A stretch of DNA of 64,000 nt from Diphasiastrum complanatum (GCA_029204225.1 CM055095.1:9454243-9518242), one strand, 5' to 3'; shown: positions 38,742-51,404, counted from the first letter of the stretch. A program made the numbers and translations. The notes: generated by a model not told the origin, from the letters alone.

Positions 38742-39639
38742 CCAAATTTATTTGTGGTCATTTATAACTCTGCCACTTGCTTTTTGGGATGATGCATATG
38801 AGCCAAAGTCCCCAGGCAACCACGTAACCTCATGTCATTTTCTTCTTGGCGGGCAACTAAACTCGTTCTATGGTGGAGCATCTTGAGTACCATACATGAG
38901 GGAACATTCCCATTAGTGAGCTTCCAAAATGTTTGTAAGGGGATTCTATGGACTAGGCTTTTATATTAAAAGTAGATAATAGACCTTTTTTTTTTTCTTA
39001 AAATTGAATGTGGAGCATTGTATACTTGCCTTATTTTGTTAATTCTTTGACCAAGGCTATATCAAGGATTGTGTGTCTAGCTTATTGTAGTAGATGTTTT
39101 GTTCATCAAATCTTGTGTTCTCTAACAGAATGTATATCTCAAAGCATGGGCTTGACCAGGATTTTGTGTGGGGGAGATCTATAATTTGCTTATTAACCAA
39201 GTACCATTTAAGTTGCGAATCAATCATTTCAATAATAATCATCTTGAATGTGTATGTTTTCTCTCTCACTCTCAATACTAAGCTTCATGTTTTTAACCCC
39301 TTGAAATGCATAGACGTTTTTAATATGTTTATTTGGACCCCTGAATCTTGTTACTATCTTGAAAGTTGATGCATGCCTGATTCCACAATCATGTTCTAGT
39401 TTCTTCTCTTTCTTATTGTGCTCTTGCATGCTTGAATGAAGAAACATGACAATTGACAATGTATTTTGGTAATTTCTTTTACAATGTATTTTTTTTGTTT
39501 CTAATAGTGTCTTCTTTTGTAGGATCTATGCAAAATGTCTTCAATATATTGGTTGAAGAATTGATCAACTTTGGAAGGATTGGTCCTGAAGACTACATGA
39601 TTGATGGTTTGCGACGATTATCTAAAATCGTGAATATTG

Positions 39640-39845
39640 AAAAGCAAATATCTTGAATATTGATCATGATTATTGTGAATATTGACCATGAATATTGTGA
39701 ATATTGATCGTGATTTTGTGAATATTGATCTTGAATACTCAAGAATCGATCATGATTATTGTGAACATTTGTGGTTGTTGTGAATATTGATCGTGATTAT
39801 TGTGAATATTGATCGTGATTATTGTGAATATTGATCGTAAATACT
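39640..39845 (+). repeat. Tandem array of a unit near 21 bp
   Basis: Units close to ATTGTGAATATTGATCGTGA repeat about nine times with variants (GACCATGA, GATCTTGA) and one longer interrupted unit. The region encodes nothing. Confidence 0.85.
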
Positions 39846-41174
39846 AGTCATAAATACTAAAAAAATTGAATAGTATTCATGCAAAAAAGCTAATAAATGC
39901 ATTTGTTTGGACCTCAAATAAAATACTACAAATCTGTAGGCAAATTTTTGCTTTGGCAACTTCAAATATTAAAAACAAACTAGTATCAAATTTGTTATTA
40001 GAAAATACAAACTTATCAAGAACATAGATATATTTTAGATTCAAAATATACAACAATATGCAAATTAGATATGAATTACCTAAAAAGTGCATTTAATCTT
40101 ATTTTATTTTATCATGCTCTCACGCTACTTAACTTACATATCAAAAGATTGATGCTACTGCATGCAAAAGCTAAGAATCGATCATCCATGTGCCTTCTTA
40201 CTATTATTTTCATGATGACTATGGTGTAGATTACCAAGCTAAATACTTACCCTATAGCCTTTGTTGACCTCAAAGATCTATGGCAATTTTCACTTTCATC
40301 TAATCAATGTTAGATTGGAAAGCAGAGGTTAACAAGAGTCTTTCTTAGGACAACTTTGTTTGGTTAATTGTGTTATCTACTACAAAGGAATAATAATTAT
40401 CAAGAAATCTTATCATGTCAAATCTAGTCTTAATGTGAACTCAATAACAACTTGGTATTTAGCAATTTTAGATTTACAAGTCAAAAATTGTATTGTAATA
40501 GATTGTATCTAGTGCTTGTACCAAGCTTTGTTATTATCTATTGAAATTTTAAATGCATGTATTCGAGTTGTTATTGTGGTATTATGTCACGAAGGCCTTG
40601 CCATAAACATCACAATCCATAAAACATCTGCTCGTAAAACTTAGAAACAATTATCAAAATTTTACTAAGCTATTCTTCTACATTCGTAAAAACCTGCAGT
40701 TCATTTGAAAGTTGCCTTAAATGGCAAAAAAAATTTCTTTTGAAAATTATAAGAGCAATGAATATATTACAGATTTGTACGTACTTTTGCTATTTTTAGA
40801 AAGTTTAAAAATCACTTTACATTTTTGTAAGATACACTTTCTATTTTTAAAAAGTAGCACAAATCCAACTTGCTATATCTGGAAGTCAACTTTTTAAAAA
40901 TAAAAATAAAACAATTTAAAAAAAAAAAACCTATAGGTGTTTTACGCAGGGCAAGGCCCACGGGCGGGGGCCTTCCCCCTTACTTTTAATCTTCAAAAGA
41001 GTTCAATATGACATGGCAATACCTTTGAGGTACAAGTACCCCGTGTTTCTTGTTTCAAATTTGAGATTTGGGGATCATATAGAGTTTTAAATGCTAATCA
41101 AAACCAATTTCTTAAAGTGATGTTCCTTTTATAACCTTTATAAGGAAGCTCACTCTTGGAATATTGCCTTTATA
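39846..41174. other. No gene seen
   Basis: AT-rich intergenic sequence, with a short GC-rich patch (40945-40985). Confidence 0.5.
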
Positions 41175-41320
41175 CTTCAGCTCTTCCTCTCGAATGATTT
41201 GGGCTCTCTTTCTGAGTTTACTTGCCGAGAGGTTTAAATCCAATTACTTCAGGTCTTCAGCTATTCTCACGAATGATTTGGGCTCACTTTCTAAGTTTAC
41301 TTGCCGAGAGGTTTAAAGCC
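41175..41320 (+). repeat. 66-bp direct duplication upstream of the glucanase gene
   Basis: 41175-41240 and 41255-41320 share CTTCAGCT, GAATGATTTGGGCTC, TTACTTGCCGAGAGGTTTAA with few differences. It lies 350-500 bp upstream of the ATG at 41670, so it duplicates promoter-proximal sequence. Confidence 0.85.
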
Positions 41321-41669
41321 CATTCAGCCAAAGTTCTTGGTTGATGCTATAGGGACACACAATGGCTAAATAATGAGCTGATGAGAAAGAGGACGAATCC
41401 ACTCCACCGCCATCGTCCAGTACGTCCACCCTACCACACTACCATCTACGGATCACATTGTAATTTTCCAGGGCCAGCAGCCCAGGTAAAACAAAGGAAG
41501 CTTCACAAATTGCTGGAGCTGTAGTACTTGTATACTTGTGAAGTGAGTGGATGGGCATATAACGGAGAAGAGCAACAACTGCTTCTAAGTTGATTGAGCA
41601 TATTCTGTTTTGCAGGATTGTCATACATGGTTCACGGCCGGATCTAGGTGCTGAAGAAAAGAGAACAGG

Positions 41670-41913
41670 ATGATGGCTTTAAAGATGGGTGCATCTTGGA
41701 GGAGCTCCTTTGCTGTTATTGCTTGTGTAATTTGTCTTTGGAGCACACTTCCAGGCAGGCATATCTTACCACTCTTGTAAGATGGATAGCTAATTCTTTC
41801 TAGTTATGGTCAAGCAGTCTATGAAAGTATTTTTGAGTTGTGGTATACCGGAGTTACAGACATTCGTTGAGTAATATAAAAGAAAGTGATCAGATCTTGC
41901 TGTAAGTGCGTGC

Positions 41914-41958
<45 letters not shown>

Positions 41959-44900
41959 ATGAAAGGGATTTGGATGTGCAGTGGTCTGGACTGTTACAAC
42001 GTCAAACAGTTCTTACAACAGTATTGGGGTGAATTATGGGCAGCTGTCTAGCAGCCTTCCTTCACCTCTCAAAGTGGTTCAAATAATCGTGCAATCCACG
42101 TCGATCCGCAAACTCAAGCTCTACGATGCCAATCCCTCCATCATCGAGGGCTTTTCCAACACCGGGATCGAGCTGATCGTAGGCATCACCAACAATCAGA
42201 TAGCAGGAATGGTTGATCCCAACGTGGCTATGGTGTGGGTCAGCCAGAATGTGGGTGCATACCTGCCCGCGACCAAAATTACAACCATCTGTGTAGGAAA
42301 TGAGGTACTCACCAGCGGAGATTGGCAGCTCATCTCTCACCTTGTCCCAGTGATGGAGAATTTGCATATTGCGTTGGTTGATTTGAAGCTGGATGATCAA
42401 GTGAAAGTGTCAACTCCCCACTCCTGCTCTGTTCTTTCGGTTTCCTTTCCTCCTTCAGCAGGCACATTCAGGCCAGAGCTATCGCAGTACTTTATAAAGC
42501 CTTTACTTTCTTTTCTCTCTCGCACTAACTCCCCCTTCATGGTTAACGTGTATCCCTACTTCGCATACCGCAATAATTATAGTGATATCTCCCTTGCCTA
42601 TGCCCTCTTTCTCCCAAACAGTGGGGTCACTGATCCCAGCACTGGGATGATTTACAGCAATCTGTTTGGAGCGCAGCTGGATGCCTTTTACTCTGCAATG
42701 GAGAAGCTCAACTGCACAGACGTACTGGTGGGTGTGTCAGAAACGGGATGGCCTTCACAGGGAGATCCGAACGAACCTGGTGTGAGCATTCAGAACGCCA
42801 TGACATACAACAAGAACCTGATATACTACATAGCTACCAACCCCGGCACTCCTCTGCGGCCTCGCAGACCCATCAACACCTTCATCTTCTCTCTCTTCAA
42901 CGAAAATCTCAAGCTAGGGCCAACCTCTGAGAGAAATTTCGGCTTGTTTAATACCGATGGAACGGAGGTGTATGATCTTGGCCTCACAACACCTTCATCT
43001 AGTCCTTCAACAACAAACTCAAATACATCGGTGCAGGGTTCGAAAAATGGATCGAACAGTGGAATACATGGAGGAAGTTCTCAAGTATGGTGCATAGCAA
43101 AGCCAGGGATGACTGCTAGCGTTCTGGGAGCTGCCATCAGCTACGCCTGTGGAGAAGGTGGCGCTAACTGCAGCGCAATTCAGCCAAGCGGAAGTTGCTT
43201 CTACCCAAACGATGTAGCCTCACATGCTTCCTTTGCCTTCAATGCCTACTACCAAATGCACGGTCGAAATACCTGGAATTGCAATTTCGATAACAGTGCA
43301 ATGATCTCCACATCCGACCCAAGTAAGTTTATCATTTTTTGCAAAATACTTTGTTTCTTTTAAAGTTTTCAAAAGTGCAAAAATGAGTACAGTTAGCATA
43401 CTCATCTTAACAAATAAAAGTAGTTTGAGAAGTATTACTTACTTATATTCCTAACATATAGTGCAAATCATCAACATCATGAACTTCAAGCCTTGATGTC
43501 ATCTATATCTTGCCTATTACCACCACTCAAAATAATGCATCCACATAAATCAAGAGGATAGTAACATCGTTACCATTCATTCTAAAGTAGAGTGAATGAT
43601 CGTACCACTTATGATGAAGTTTTGAGAAAGTAGAAAGGTGTTAAGCTTAGCATACCAATTCTTTGGTGATTTCTTAAGCCCATACAAACTCTTTTGAAGT
43701 AGGCATACATGATTTGGCTTGCTTTGAGAAGTGTAGCCCTCGGGTGCTCCATGTAAACCTCCTCTTCAAGATCTCCATTCAAGAAAGCATTAGAAACATT
43801 CATTTGCCATAGATCCCAACCATAAAGTGTTGCAAGAGAATTGATTATTCGAATGCTTATCATCTTTGAAACGGGAGCAAAGGTTTTTTCATAATCATTA
43901 CCATACTCTTGAGCATATCCTTTTGCCACCAACCTTGCTTTGTACTTGTTGATAGATCCATCTTGGTTTGTCTTCACCTTGAAGATTCATTTGCATCCAA
44001 TTGTCTTCTTGCCTTGAGGAAATTTTACCAACCTCCATGTGTTGTTCTTCATAAGAGCTTGATACCCAAGATCCATTTCTTGGATCCACTCCTCGTTTTG
44101 CCTTGCTTCATCTACACATGTAGGTTCATCAAAAGAGGTTAGGGAAAGCAAAATTTGTACCATCAACAATTTGCTTACCTTTCTCATCATATGTTAGCCT
44201 TGATGGCTTTTGTCTTTGCCTTGATGTCCTCCTTGGCTTTTGACTTGAATATGCCTCTCCATCACCATCACCCAAAGAACCATCAACATCAAAAGTGTTA
44301 GATCCATCCACAACACCATCATTACCATCAACCTTTGGAATGTATCCTTCATAAAAATGACATCCCTACTTATGACCACTTTCTTAGTTGAAGGAATGTA
44401 GATTTTGTAAGCCTTGCTCACCTACTATATCCAACAAAAATACCCTTCTTTGCAGAAGGATCATCCTTCTATCATCAAGAGTAATGTTGACATAGCATGT
44501 GCATCCAAAGATTCTAAAGTACTTGACACTCGGCCTCCTACCAAAAAGAGCTTCAAAAGGTGTCCTACCATCCAATATAGCACTCGGCCACCTATTACAA
44601 AGATAGTTTGCACACAACAATGCTTCCCCCCAAAAAGACTTAGGAAGATTAGCATTTAACCTCATAGCTTTTGCTCCTTCACATCATCCTTATTAGTAGA
44701 GAGAGATATATGGAATGCGCCTATGCCCTTGATAGCACACTCACCATCATTGGTCATGTAGATGACTTTTCTCTCACCTCCAAAAGCCATCAAAGAAGAA
44801 AAACATTATTTGTTACATGTCATATGTGAGCTTGCACTACTATCAATCCACCATAGATCAATATCTCATTTATTAGTCAACCTGCATGAAGACATCACAA

Positions 44901-47024
44901 AAGAATTATTTTCATTTTTTTCATAATTATCATCCTCATCTAGAATTAGATTGTCTTGCTTTTCACTTTGATCTCTTTTCTTTGCAATCACTAGCAAAGT
45001 GTCATTTGACTCCACAATCGAAACACTTAGGCTTTGATCTATCTTTCATCTTACCAACAAAAGAAGGTGGCTCACCTTGATCTTGCTTCTGAGACCACTT
45101 CCCTTTGTTTTTGCCCCTAAACTTGCCTTTTGAGAACATAGCCTCCTCCTCTCCAACTTGAGTTGTAGAAGAAGCTCCTCCTCTTGCTTGTAGCCTAAAC
45201 TCTTCAACCACCAGAACAACTTGTGTCAACATCCTTAATGCTTTTATCAATACATAAAATTCATTATTCAAGGCTTTTACTCTTTAAAAAAAAGCATGAG
45301 ACTTTTCTCTTTCCTTTCCAATGCACTTAACACTCACTTGAATCTTCAGCAAATGAAATCAAGGTACAATCACAAAGATTTGGAATACTACACAAATGTC
45401 TTTCTCTCTCACAACTAGTCAACAAACACACAGAATTGAATAGAACTTGATCAACTAATGATCACACCACAATGGCATGAATCTTGAACCTAAAAATTCT
45501 TGAAAACACTCTTGAAAAGGTTATAAGCCTTTGCCACAAGTGGTTCTATTCAAACTTTGATATTTTACAAAAATTCAGACTATTTTAAAAATTAAAATCT
45601 ATAAGCAAAACTAGCAATCTTGATCTAGATTCTAGAATAATGCCATATTCTCCACAAGATAGGACTTTTGCAACAATGATCCAATCACTAGACTAATTTT
45701 GACCAATTTGATCTAAAACTTGCATATGATCACTTAGATCCAATTTCTAAACATGAAATTACTAGATTTGATTAAGACTCCACTCCATCTCTCACTAGAA
45801 TTTGTGGTGCCCTCAAATTTAGCAATAGATTTGGCACTACCTCCAATTTCAGCTTGTAACCTGATCTGATACCATGTGAAAATCATATCAATGCCATAAA
45901 GGAATCTATGATCTTTAGTTAATTTATTGGGTGCACATCACATATCATTAACAATCTCAACATATGCATGCTAGTTTACGAGAAATTATATATAAACCTA
46001 TATAAAACCTAGAGTCCAATTAGTTTTTGGTCTAATCTCTACTACAACAACCATACATTGACCGTCACATGTGTGGAACCAAGCACAACAACTTTACAAG
46101 CATTCTACGCACTAGAATTGCCAATATCAAGAGATAAGAGATAAAGAGAGACATAGAATAGAAGAAGGAAGATTCTCCACATCAAATGAGAACATCATCA
46201 ACACTTCTCGACACTAGTCCTACTATATATAGTAGTACAATGTCATTTGGCCACTTGCCAATTATTGCCCTTATTGGTAATTTCCAAATACTTACCAAAA
46301 ACCTAGCTCTCCAATGTCTAGATTCAATGTATTTCTAGATCTAATGCAATTTGGTCTAAATGCGACCTTGAACCACCAAAGTTTCCAAAAACAAGAAACT
46401 ACTAATTTTAGGACTTATTAAAATAAAGAAATATACCTCTAGGTATACTTCTACTTTTGGCCTCCACATTGCCAAATAAAAACAACGTAAGTAATTGAAA
46501 ATTTTTACACCTCATTCCATTGCGTAAAGTATAGTGTTTGCTTTTTCAGATCCTTATGCAGTAGAATCTACATTTGAAAAACAAAATCAATGGGTCGCCC
46601 ATTTTTCTTTTCAAGTAGTATGAAATATGGGCAAAAATGCGGCAACTATCCTTAACGTCTATGAAGTTCATGGTTTCCAGCCCATAAATGACTCTACTTT
46701 AAAATTTAAACTTTGAGTTATTGAATGTTGTAATTATTTTAGTTTATTAGAAAATTTTACAAAAATCATTATGTTCATAAATGTTTTGACACAAATTTTC
46801 ACATAGGATTGAATGGAAAGTATTGAATTGTATTTCTAGACATCAATAAGTAAAAACTCCATCATATTTGGCTAGTGCCATACTTGTATCTTATGACAAG
46901 GCGTTATTCACACACACATGTGCATAGAGCTTGGTTAATCTACAAATTGAAAATGGAATTAAGTGTTATATATTTCATGTCTTATACAGGTTATGGAGAT
47001 TGCAAATTCCCATATTACTCCTAG
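41670..47024 (+). CDS. Secreted beta-1,3-glucanase, GH17 with C-terminal CBM43 (X8); 3 exons
   Basis: Glucan endo-1,3-beta-glucosidase; cleaves callose or fungal beta-1,3-glucan in the apoplast or wall. Exons 41670-41754, 41982-43322, 46990-47024 join in frame to 486 residues. Exon 1 gives a signal peptide (FAVIACVICLW). GH17 barrel from about 43 (SIGVNYG) to 345, acid/base Glu136 in VGNEV, nucleophile Glu282 in VGVSETGWPSQG. A Ser/Thr/Asn linker leads to the CBM43 module, 398-486 (WCIAKPG start, Cys-rich, final SYGDCKFPYYS). There is no hydrophobic tail for a GPI anchor. Intron 1 needs a GC donor (CCAG|GCAGGC), because the GT at 41779 would put the body out of frame. Intron 2 (3667 bp) carries an antisense copia fragment, so the last 11 residues lie far downstream. 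All key residues are intact; probably functional. Confidence 0.88.
41916..41956. repeat. (GA)n microsatellite in glucanase intron 1
   Basis: 41 bp of GA, 25 bases before the acceptor at 41981. It takes the place of a normal polypyrimidine tract. Confidence 0.95.
43440..45271 (-). pseudogene. Copia gag-pol relic (minus strand)
   Basis: In order from 45271 down: gag C-terminus with zinc knuckle CFDCGVKxHFASDC (45035-44995), protease block WWIDSSASSHMTC (44860-44820), then a jump to the integrase C-terminus (LPKSFWGEALLCANYLCNRW, 44650-44590), the link to RT (EWIQEMDLGYQALMKNNTWR), RT blocks YKARLVAKGYAQEYGNDYEK and MNVSNAFLNGDLEEEVYM, and a YVDD region near 43520. Several stops and shifts. Loss of the integrase core means it cannot be autonomous. 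Confidence 0.8.
45875..46468 (-). mobile_element. 5' LTR of the intronic copia, with primer-binding site
   Basis: 594 bp on the minus strand beginning TGTGGAGG (46468) and ending TTCACA (45875), directly followed by TGGTATCAGATCAGGTT (45874-45858), complementary to plant initiator-Met tRNA. Termini TGTG/CACA are inverted as expected. Confidence 0.7.
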
Positions 47025-48839
47025 CATGGGAATGAATATCCAAGGCATACCCTTTCTTAGTTGAGACTTATTGAGCTACATTTTTGTGCCAAATGACCTT
47101 TTGATTTCGATTTGTTGTAATCACTGCAGCCATAATAGCTTCTTATTTCCATTGAAGATAGTGAATTATAAATACTTTTTGGCATACTAGATAACATGAT
47201 ATTTTTTAGACTAGTTATCACTAATTAGAAGAATCAACACTCAATTTCTATATGATGAAGTCAATTCCATCTTTTGTTGTAGCTATACCACTTGGATTTG
47301 TTGTTTCATTCATCATTATTGATTATCTAAATACAAAAAACTGTCTAGTTTTAGTTGACATATACATCTATAACTATCAATGAAAGAATAATCTTGATTT
47401 TCATTCTAATCAAAACTCAATAAGGTCACTTTGCAACCTTGAGTCAATCATAAAATAATTAATAATTGTGAGAACCAAACTCAAAACACACTGAAATATT
47501 ACCAATTTGAGCATATCAATGACTTTCCCATTACCAATCAAAAGGTGATAAAAATTGATTTTTAATCATTGCTTACTCGTCTCCATTATGAGTCATTACC
47601 AAATTGTTAATAAAATAGACATGCATGACATGCTAACATCGACACAGAATCATTTAGAATTTTATCATAATACGATATTAAGGATGAATGCTTATTAGAA
47701 GCTGGTCATGAGGATGCAACTTTTTTCACTAGGCTGAAAAGGGCTTTCAATCATATTAGGATATGCATTGTCATTACTTTTTTTGACAAGGTAAGAAAGG
47801 TGGCCCATTAGGCTACAAATTGATTCTCAATCATATTCATATACCCAATAATGTGTGGAGTAACCATTGTATAGGGATGATGGATGTTTGGACCATAATC
47901 TTGTATCATTCCTTAAGTATAGGCTTTACAATTTCATAATCATATCTAGCACATAATTTACTTACAAAATATCAGACTCTATCAACTTGTAAGTAGTACT
48001 AAAGATGAAAAATTAAAGCTATAATCCAGAACATGTGGTATTGTGGCATCCACTTAGCCACATGTGTGGCCTATTGTTCACAAATTTCCATATTTCTATT
48101 GAAACAGTTAGCTTAAGCAAGAAGTTTCCTGTACATGAAGTCTTATGATTCTCCATCAAATATTTTTTGAGTCTAGGTTGTCTAACACCAATGGGGAACA
48201 ATATACCACATTATTTGCAGTTTACCATTCTAAGCCAGTACTTCTGAGCGAAGGTGAGACACCCCCACCCCCCCCCCAAGCTTTCTTGCTTCACTCACTT
48301 ATTCTCTTTATGACTTTTGAACAGATGGATTCACTTATGGCTATTTTGCAAAGTTGCTAAGATTTAATTCAAGAATGTTACAAATGTTGAAATATTATAT
48401 GCAAAGTATTAACACAATGTTTCATGTGAAAGTAGCTAGTACAATTACACTTGTGCACATAATATGTGCATTCATTTGTCATCTCAGTATTAGAGAATTA
48501 ACATTTGTGCTAAGCATCAAGTAAAACTCATTCAAGGATATAAAACTGAATTGCAAAGAACTAGTAAAATCACATTGTAAAATAATGTGTATTGATAGAC
48601 TAGACAACAATAACCTTACATCGAACACACAAAACTAAATACTAACACTTCATAATGGTCCTTGAACTAACTGGGTATGCTCACAATAGTTTGTGAATTA
48701 CAAAATAAAAGCATGCATGCACATTGTGTATCCTCACATAATTATGCAATACAAAATGAAATTTTTTAGTGTAATCTAACACAATACAAAAACATTGCAT
48801 TGAGAGAAATTTTATGTTTTAAATTTAGAAAGTGTTGCA
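47025..48839. other. 3' flank of glucanase gene, no other gene seen
   Basis: AT-rich; a C-rich run at 48265-48279. The 3' UTR of the glucanase gene must begin here, but its end is not identifiable. Confidence 0.5.
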
Positions 48840-49021
48840 ATGAATGAAAATAATCAATCTCCAGGTGAAAAGAAGAAAGATAAGAATATTCCTTGGGACA
48901 CGTATTCACCGAGGAGCACATCACCTCAACATAAAGTGCCAAATAGTATGAAAAAGCTAGTGCAAGAGGGTACAAAAGAAATTTCATCTATGAACCAAGC
49001 AGAGCCATCAGAAGATATATG

Positions 49022-49580
49022 AGGGATAAAATACCTCCAAATAGATTCTGGGTAGAATATGCTCTTATGACAAAAATCAAGAATACTTGGGAGCTTGTGG
49101 ATCTTCTTGTAGGTAAGAAGCCTGTTGGTAATAAGTGGGTGTAGAGGATCAAATATCATGTAGACGGATCCATTGCTAAGTACAAAGCAAGATTAGTTGT
49201 CCAAGGATATGCTCAAAGTAAAAAGATAGATTACAAGGTGACATTCACAACTATGGAGAAGTGGACTACTTTGATTTGCCTTAGCAGCTAGGTTTGGATG
49301 GAAAGTCCATCAGATGGATGTGAAATTTGCATCTCTTAATGGCACTCTAGATGAAGAAATATATGGCACAATGTTGGCTTTGTGATCTAGAGAGAGGAAA
49401 CCAAAGTATGCAAGTACATAAGGCTTTGTATGGCTTGAAACAGGCTCCTCATGCATGGTATGAATGCATTGATGAGTACTTCATAAGCCAGGATTTTGTG
49501 CATACTTCATCAGATTGTAACCTATACACACGTATTAGGGATGGATTTATACTCTTGATTGTAAATTATGTGGATGATTG
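49022..49580 (+). pseudogene. Copia reverse transcriptase relic
   Basis: Blocks in order: NTWELVDLPVGKKPVGNKWV, a YKARLVVQGYAQ block, HQMDVKFASLNGTLDEEIY, ALYGLKQAPHAWYECIDEYF, and IVNYVDD (49560-49578), where the frame runs into the GC-rich insert. Multiple stops occur before 49351. The catalytic YVDD is kept, but the thumb is lost. Confidence 0.8.
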
Positions 49581-50210
49581 TGGTCCCTTGCGGTCCAGCC
49601 CACCATTAAGGACCGCAAGGAGCCTTCTTGTGGTCCCTTGTGGTGGCCCAAGGGACTACAAGGGGCCTTCTTGCAGTCCAGCCCACCACAAGGGACAACA
49701 AGGAGGCTCTTTGCGGTCCATTACGGTCCCTTGGGCCACCACAAGGATCCTCCTTGCAGTCCCTTGCGGTGGTCTGGATCGCGAGAAGGCTCCTTGTGAT
49801 CCCTTGGGTACCCTAAACCCTAAACCCTAAACCGTGAGAGACCACAAGGAGCCTTCTTGTGGTCCCTTGCAGTGGTTGGGCTGGACTACAAGGGACTACA
49901 AAGAGCCTCCTTGCGGTGGGTTGGACCACAAGAAGGCTCCTTGCGGTCTAGCCCATCGCAAGGAACCGCAAGAAGGCTCCTTGCGGTTTCCTATAGTGGG
50001 GACCGCACGAAACCACAAGGAGCCTTCATGTGGTTTCTTGCATTCATAGTCTTCTTGGGCTTTACCTGGCCATGAGATTAGCCCAGGACCTAGCTAATGC
50101 ACCAGGCCCTAGCCCCGGACTTGGTCCTCCCAGAAGTCCCAGAGGCCTACATTTGCTAGCATGCCATGTGCTATGAAATTTCACAAGCAAAATACGAAAA
50201 AAACTTGCAA
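49579..50210. repeat. GC-rich hairpin/inverted-repeat array inserted in copia RT
   Basis: Dozens of short alternating copies of CCTTGCGGTCC/GGACCGCAAGG-like words with AAGGAGCCTTCTTG (itself nearly palindromic) fill 49579-50045. One perfect stem is CCTTGCGGTCC (49586-49596) with GGACCGCAAGG (49610-49620). Base composition differs sharply from the AT-rich surroundings. The frame stays open in several phases, but the predicted peptides are repetitive and not protein-like. Confidence 0.7.
49811..49831. repeat. Interstitial plant telomere repeat (CCCTAAA)3
   Basis: Three exact, in-phase units of the Arabidopsis-type telomere repeat within the GC-rich hairpin array. Too short for a chromosome-fusion relic by itself; may be a repair-patch product. 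Confidence 0.85.
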
Positions 50211-50220
50211 ATGATTTACT

Positions 50221-50758
50221 CATAGAATGTCAAACGCATTCTTAGGTATGTGAAGGATACCACAAAGTTTGACTTATTTTACACCTGCGATGGTAACCAT
50301 GTGAAACTTGAAGGAGATTGGGGAACATGGATGACAGACACTCTACTTCAGGGTATGTCTTTCACATTGGTAGTGGTTTTTTTTCATGGTCCAACAAGGA
50401 ACAGAACCCAATAGCACTAAATACCACAAAACCTAAATACAAAGCTTTAAAAAGTGCTATACATGAAGCTGTTTGGTTGCAATAGTTACTTGTAAAGATT
50501 GTACTTTAGCAAGACTCTAGGAGTATCAATTTTTTGTGATAGCTAGAGTAGTATACAACTTCTGAAAAATCCTATCTATCATGCTAGGACTAAGCACATG
50601 GAAATTAAGCATCACTTTGTACGTGAACATGTGCTTAGTAATGAGGTCAAAATAGTACATTGTAGTATTGTAGATCAAATAGCTGATGTTCATAAAAGAT
50701 GTTTAGAAATAAGCTTTATGCTTATCACATGGAGAGTAAACTTAAGCTGTAGGGAGAG
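50221..50758 (+). pseudogene. Copia RNase H relic
   Basis: ILRYVKDTTKFDLFYTCDGN, a FSW block, KYKAL, EAVWL, then ARTKHMEIKHHFVREHV and VDQIADVHKR, the usual copia RNase H order up to the polypurine tract. It carries several stops and shifts and is the 3' continuation of the RT at 49022-49580. Confidence 0.75.
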
Positions 50759-51404
50759 TGTTGGAATTGAAAGCTCAAGTTTACTATGACGGCTGAAATC
50801 TGCCAACACAATACTCTCCATCTTGGACAGTATACATGTCCTTGTCATGGGTACAGTATACACACGTCCTTGTCATGGGTACAATATGTTATGTATGTGT
50901 CGTGTAGTGGCACAGGTGTTGGGACTTGTAGCTTTGCCATGCAGGACTGTCCCAAGAAGAAAATCTTTATGTATATATTAGCTACTATGTTGGACAAATA
51001 TATGTACACACACTTTTCAGCTTTGCTTGAATACTCTATCTTTTTTATTAGCATGTGGGTGCTGGACACCTTGTGGTGATTAGTATTATAACTGCACTTT
51101 TGTAAGATCCTATCATGGACAAGTCGGACTAGCTACTTGTATCAATACAAACAATGAAAATGACAATAATAAATTTTTATTCTATCAATCTATGGATGTT
51201 GATAAATGAAAATGCCTTCCAAGTAGCTTGCATTCTCAACATCAACCATTCAAACTTGTTAGTTGCATTCCATGTTCAAACTTGTTAGTTGCATTTCATG
51301 TTCCATGTTCTAAGTACCAACAATAACAACAATAGAACAAAAGTACATGTGATTTATCCCAATAAAGCTAGGCAACGGGATGATAAAGTGGATAAGCAAT
51401 GTAC

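Larger units (their letters stand above)
43440..46468 (-). mobile_element. Antisense Ty1/copia fragment in glucanase intron 2
   Basis: On the minus strand: a 5' LTR (46468-45875), primer-binding site, gag with zinc knuckle, protease, integrase C-terminal part, and RT up to its YVDD block near 43520. The integrase catalytic core is missing and no 3' LTR follows, so the copy is both internally deleted and 3'-truncated. It lies wholly between donor 43323 and acceptor 46989 of the glucanase gene. Confidence 0.8.
48840..51187 (+). mobile_element. Ty1/copia relic split by a GC-rich insert, with 3' LTR
   Basis: RT part 48840-49578, a foreign GC-rich segment 49579-about 50210, RNase H part 50221-50745, a purine tract (GTAGGGAGAG) and an LTR beginning TGTTGGAATTG at 50759 that probably ends TCTATCA at 51187. 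No 5' LTR. The LTR contains a tandem duplication of GTCCTTGTCATGGGTACA (50836-50882). Confidence 0.7.

Noticed and set aside
39640-39845. CRISPR-like array
   Set aside because: Units are contiguous without unique spacers, and the genome is a plant nuclear genome.
42062-42400. Minus-strand 112-codon frame
   Set aside because: Shadow of the GH17 coding exon on the opposite strand.
49811-49831. Chromosome end or fusion site
   Set aside because: Only three telomere units, embedded in retroelement sequence on both sides.
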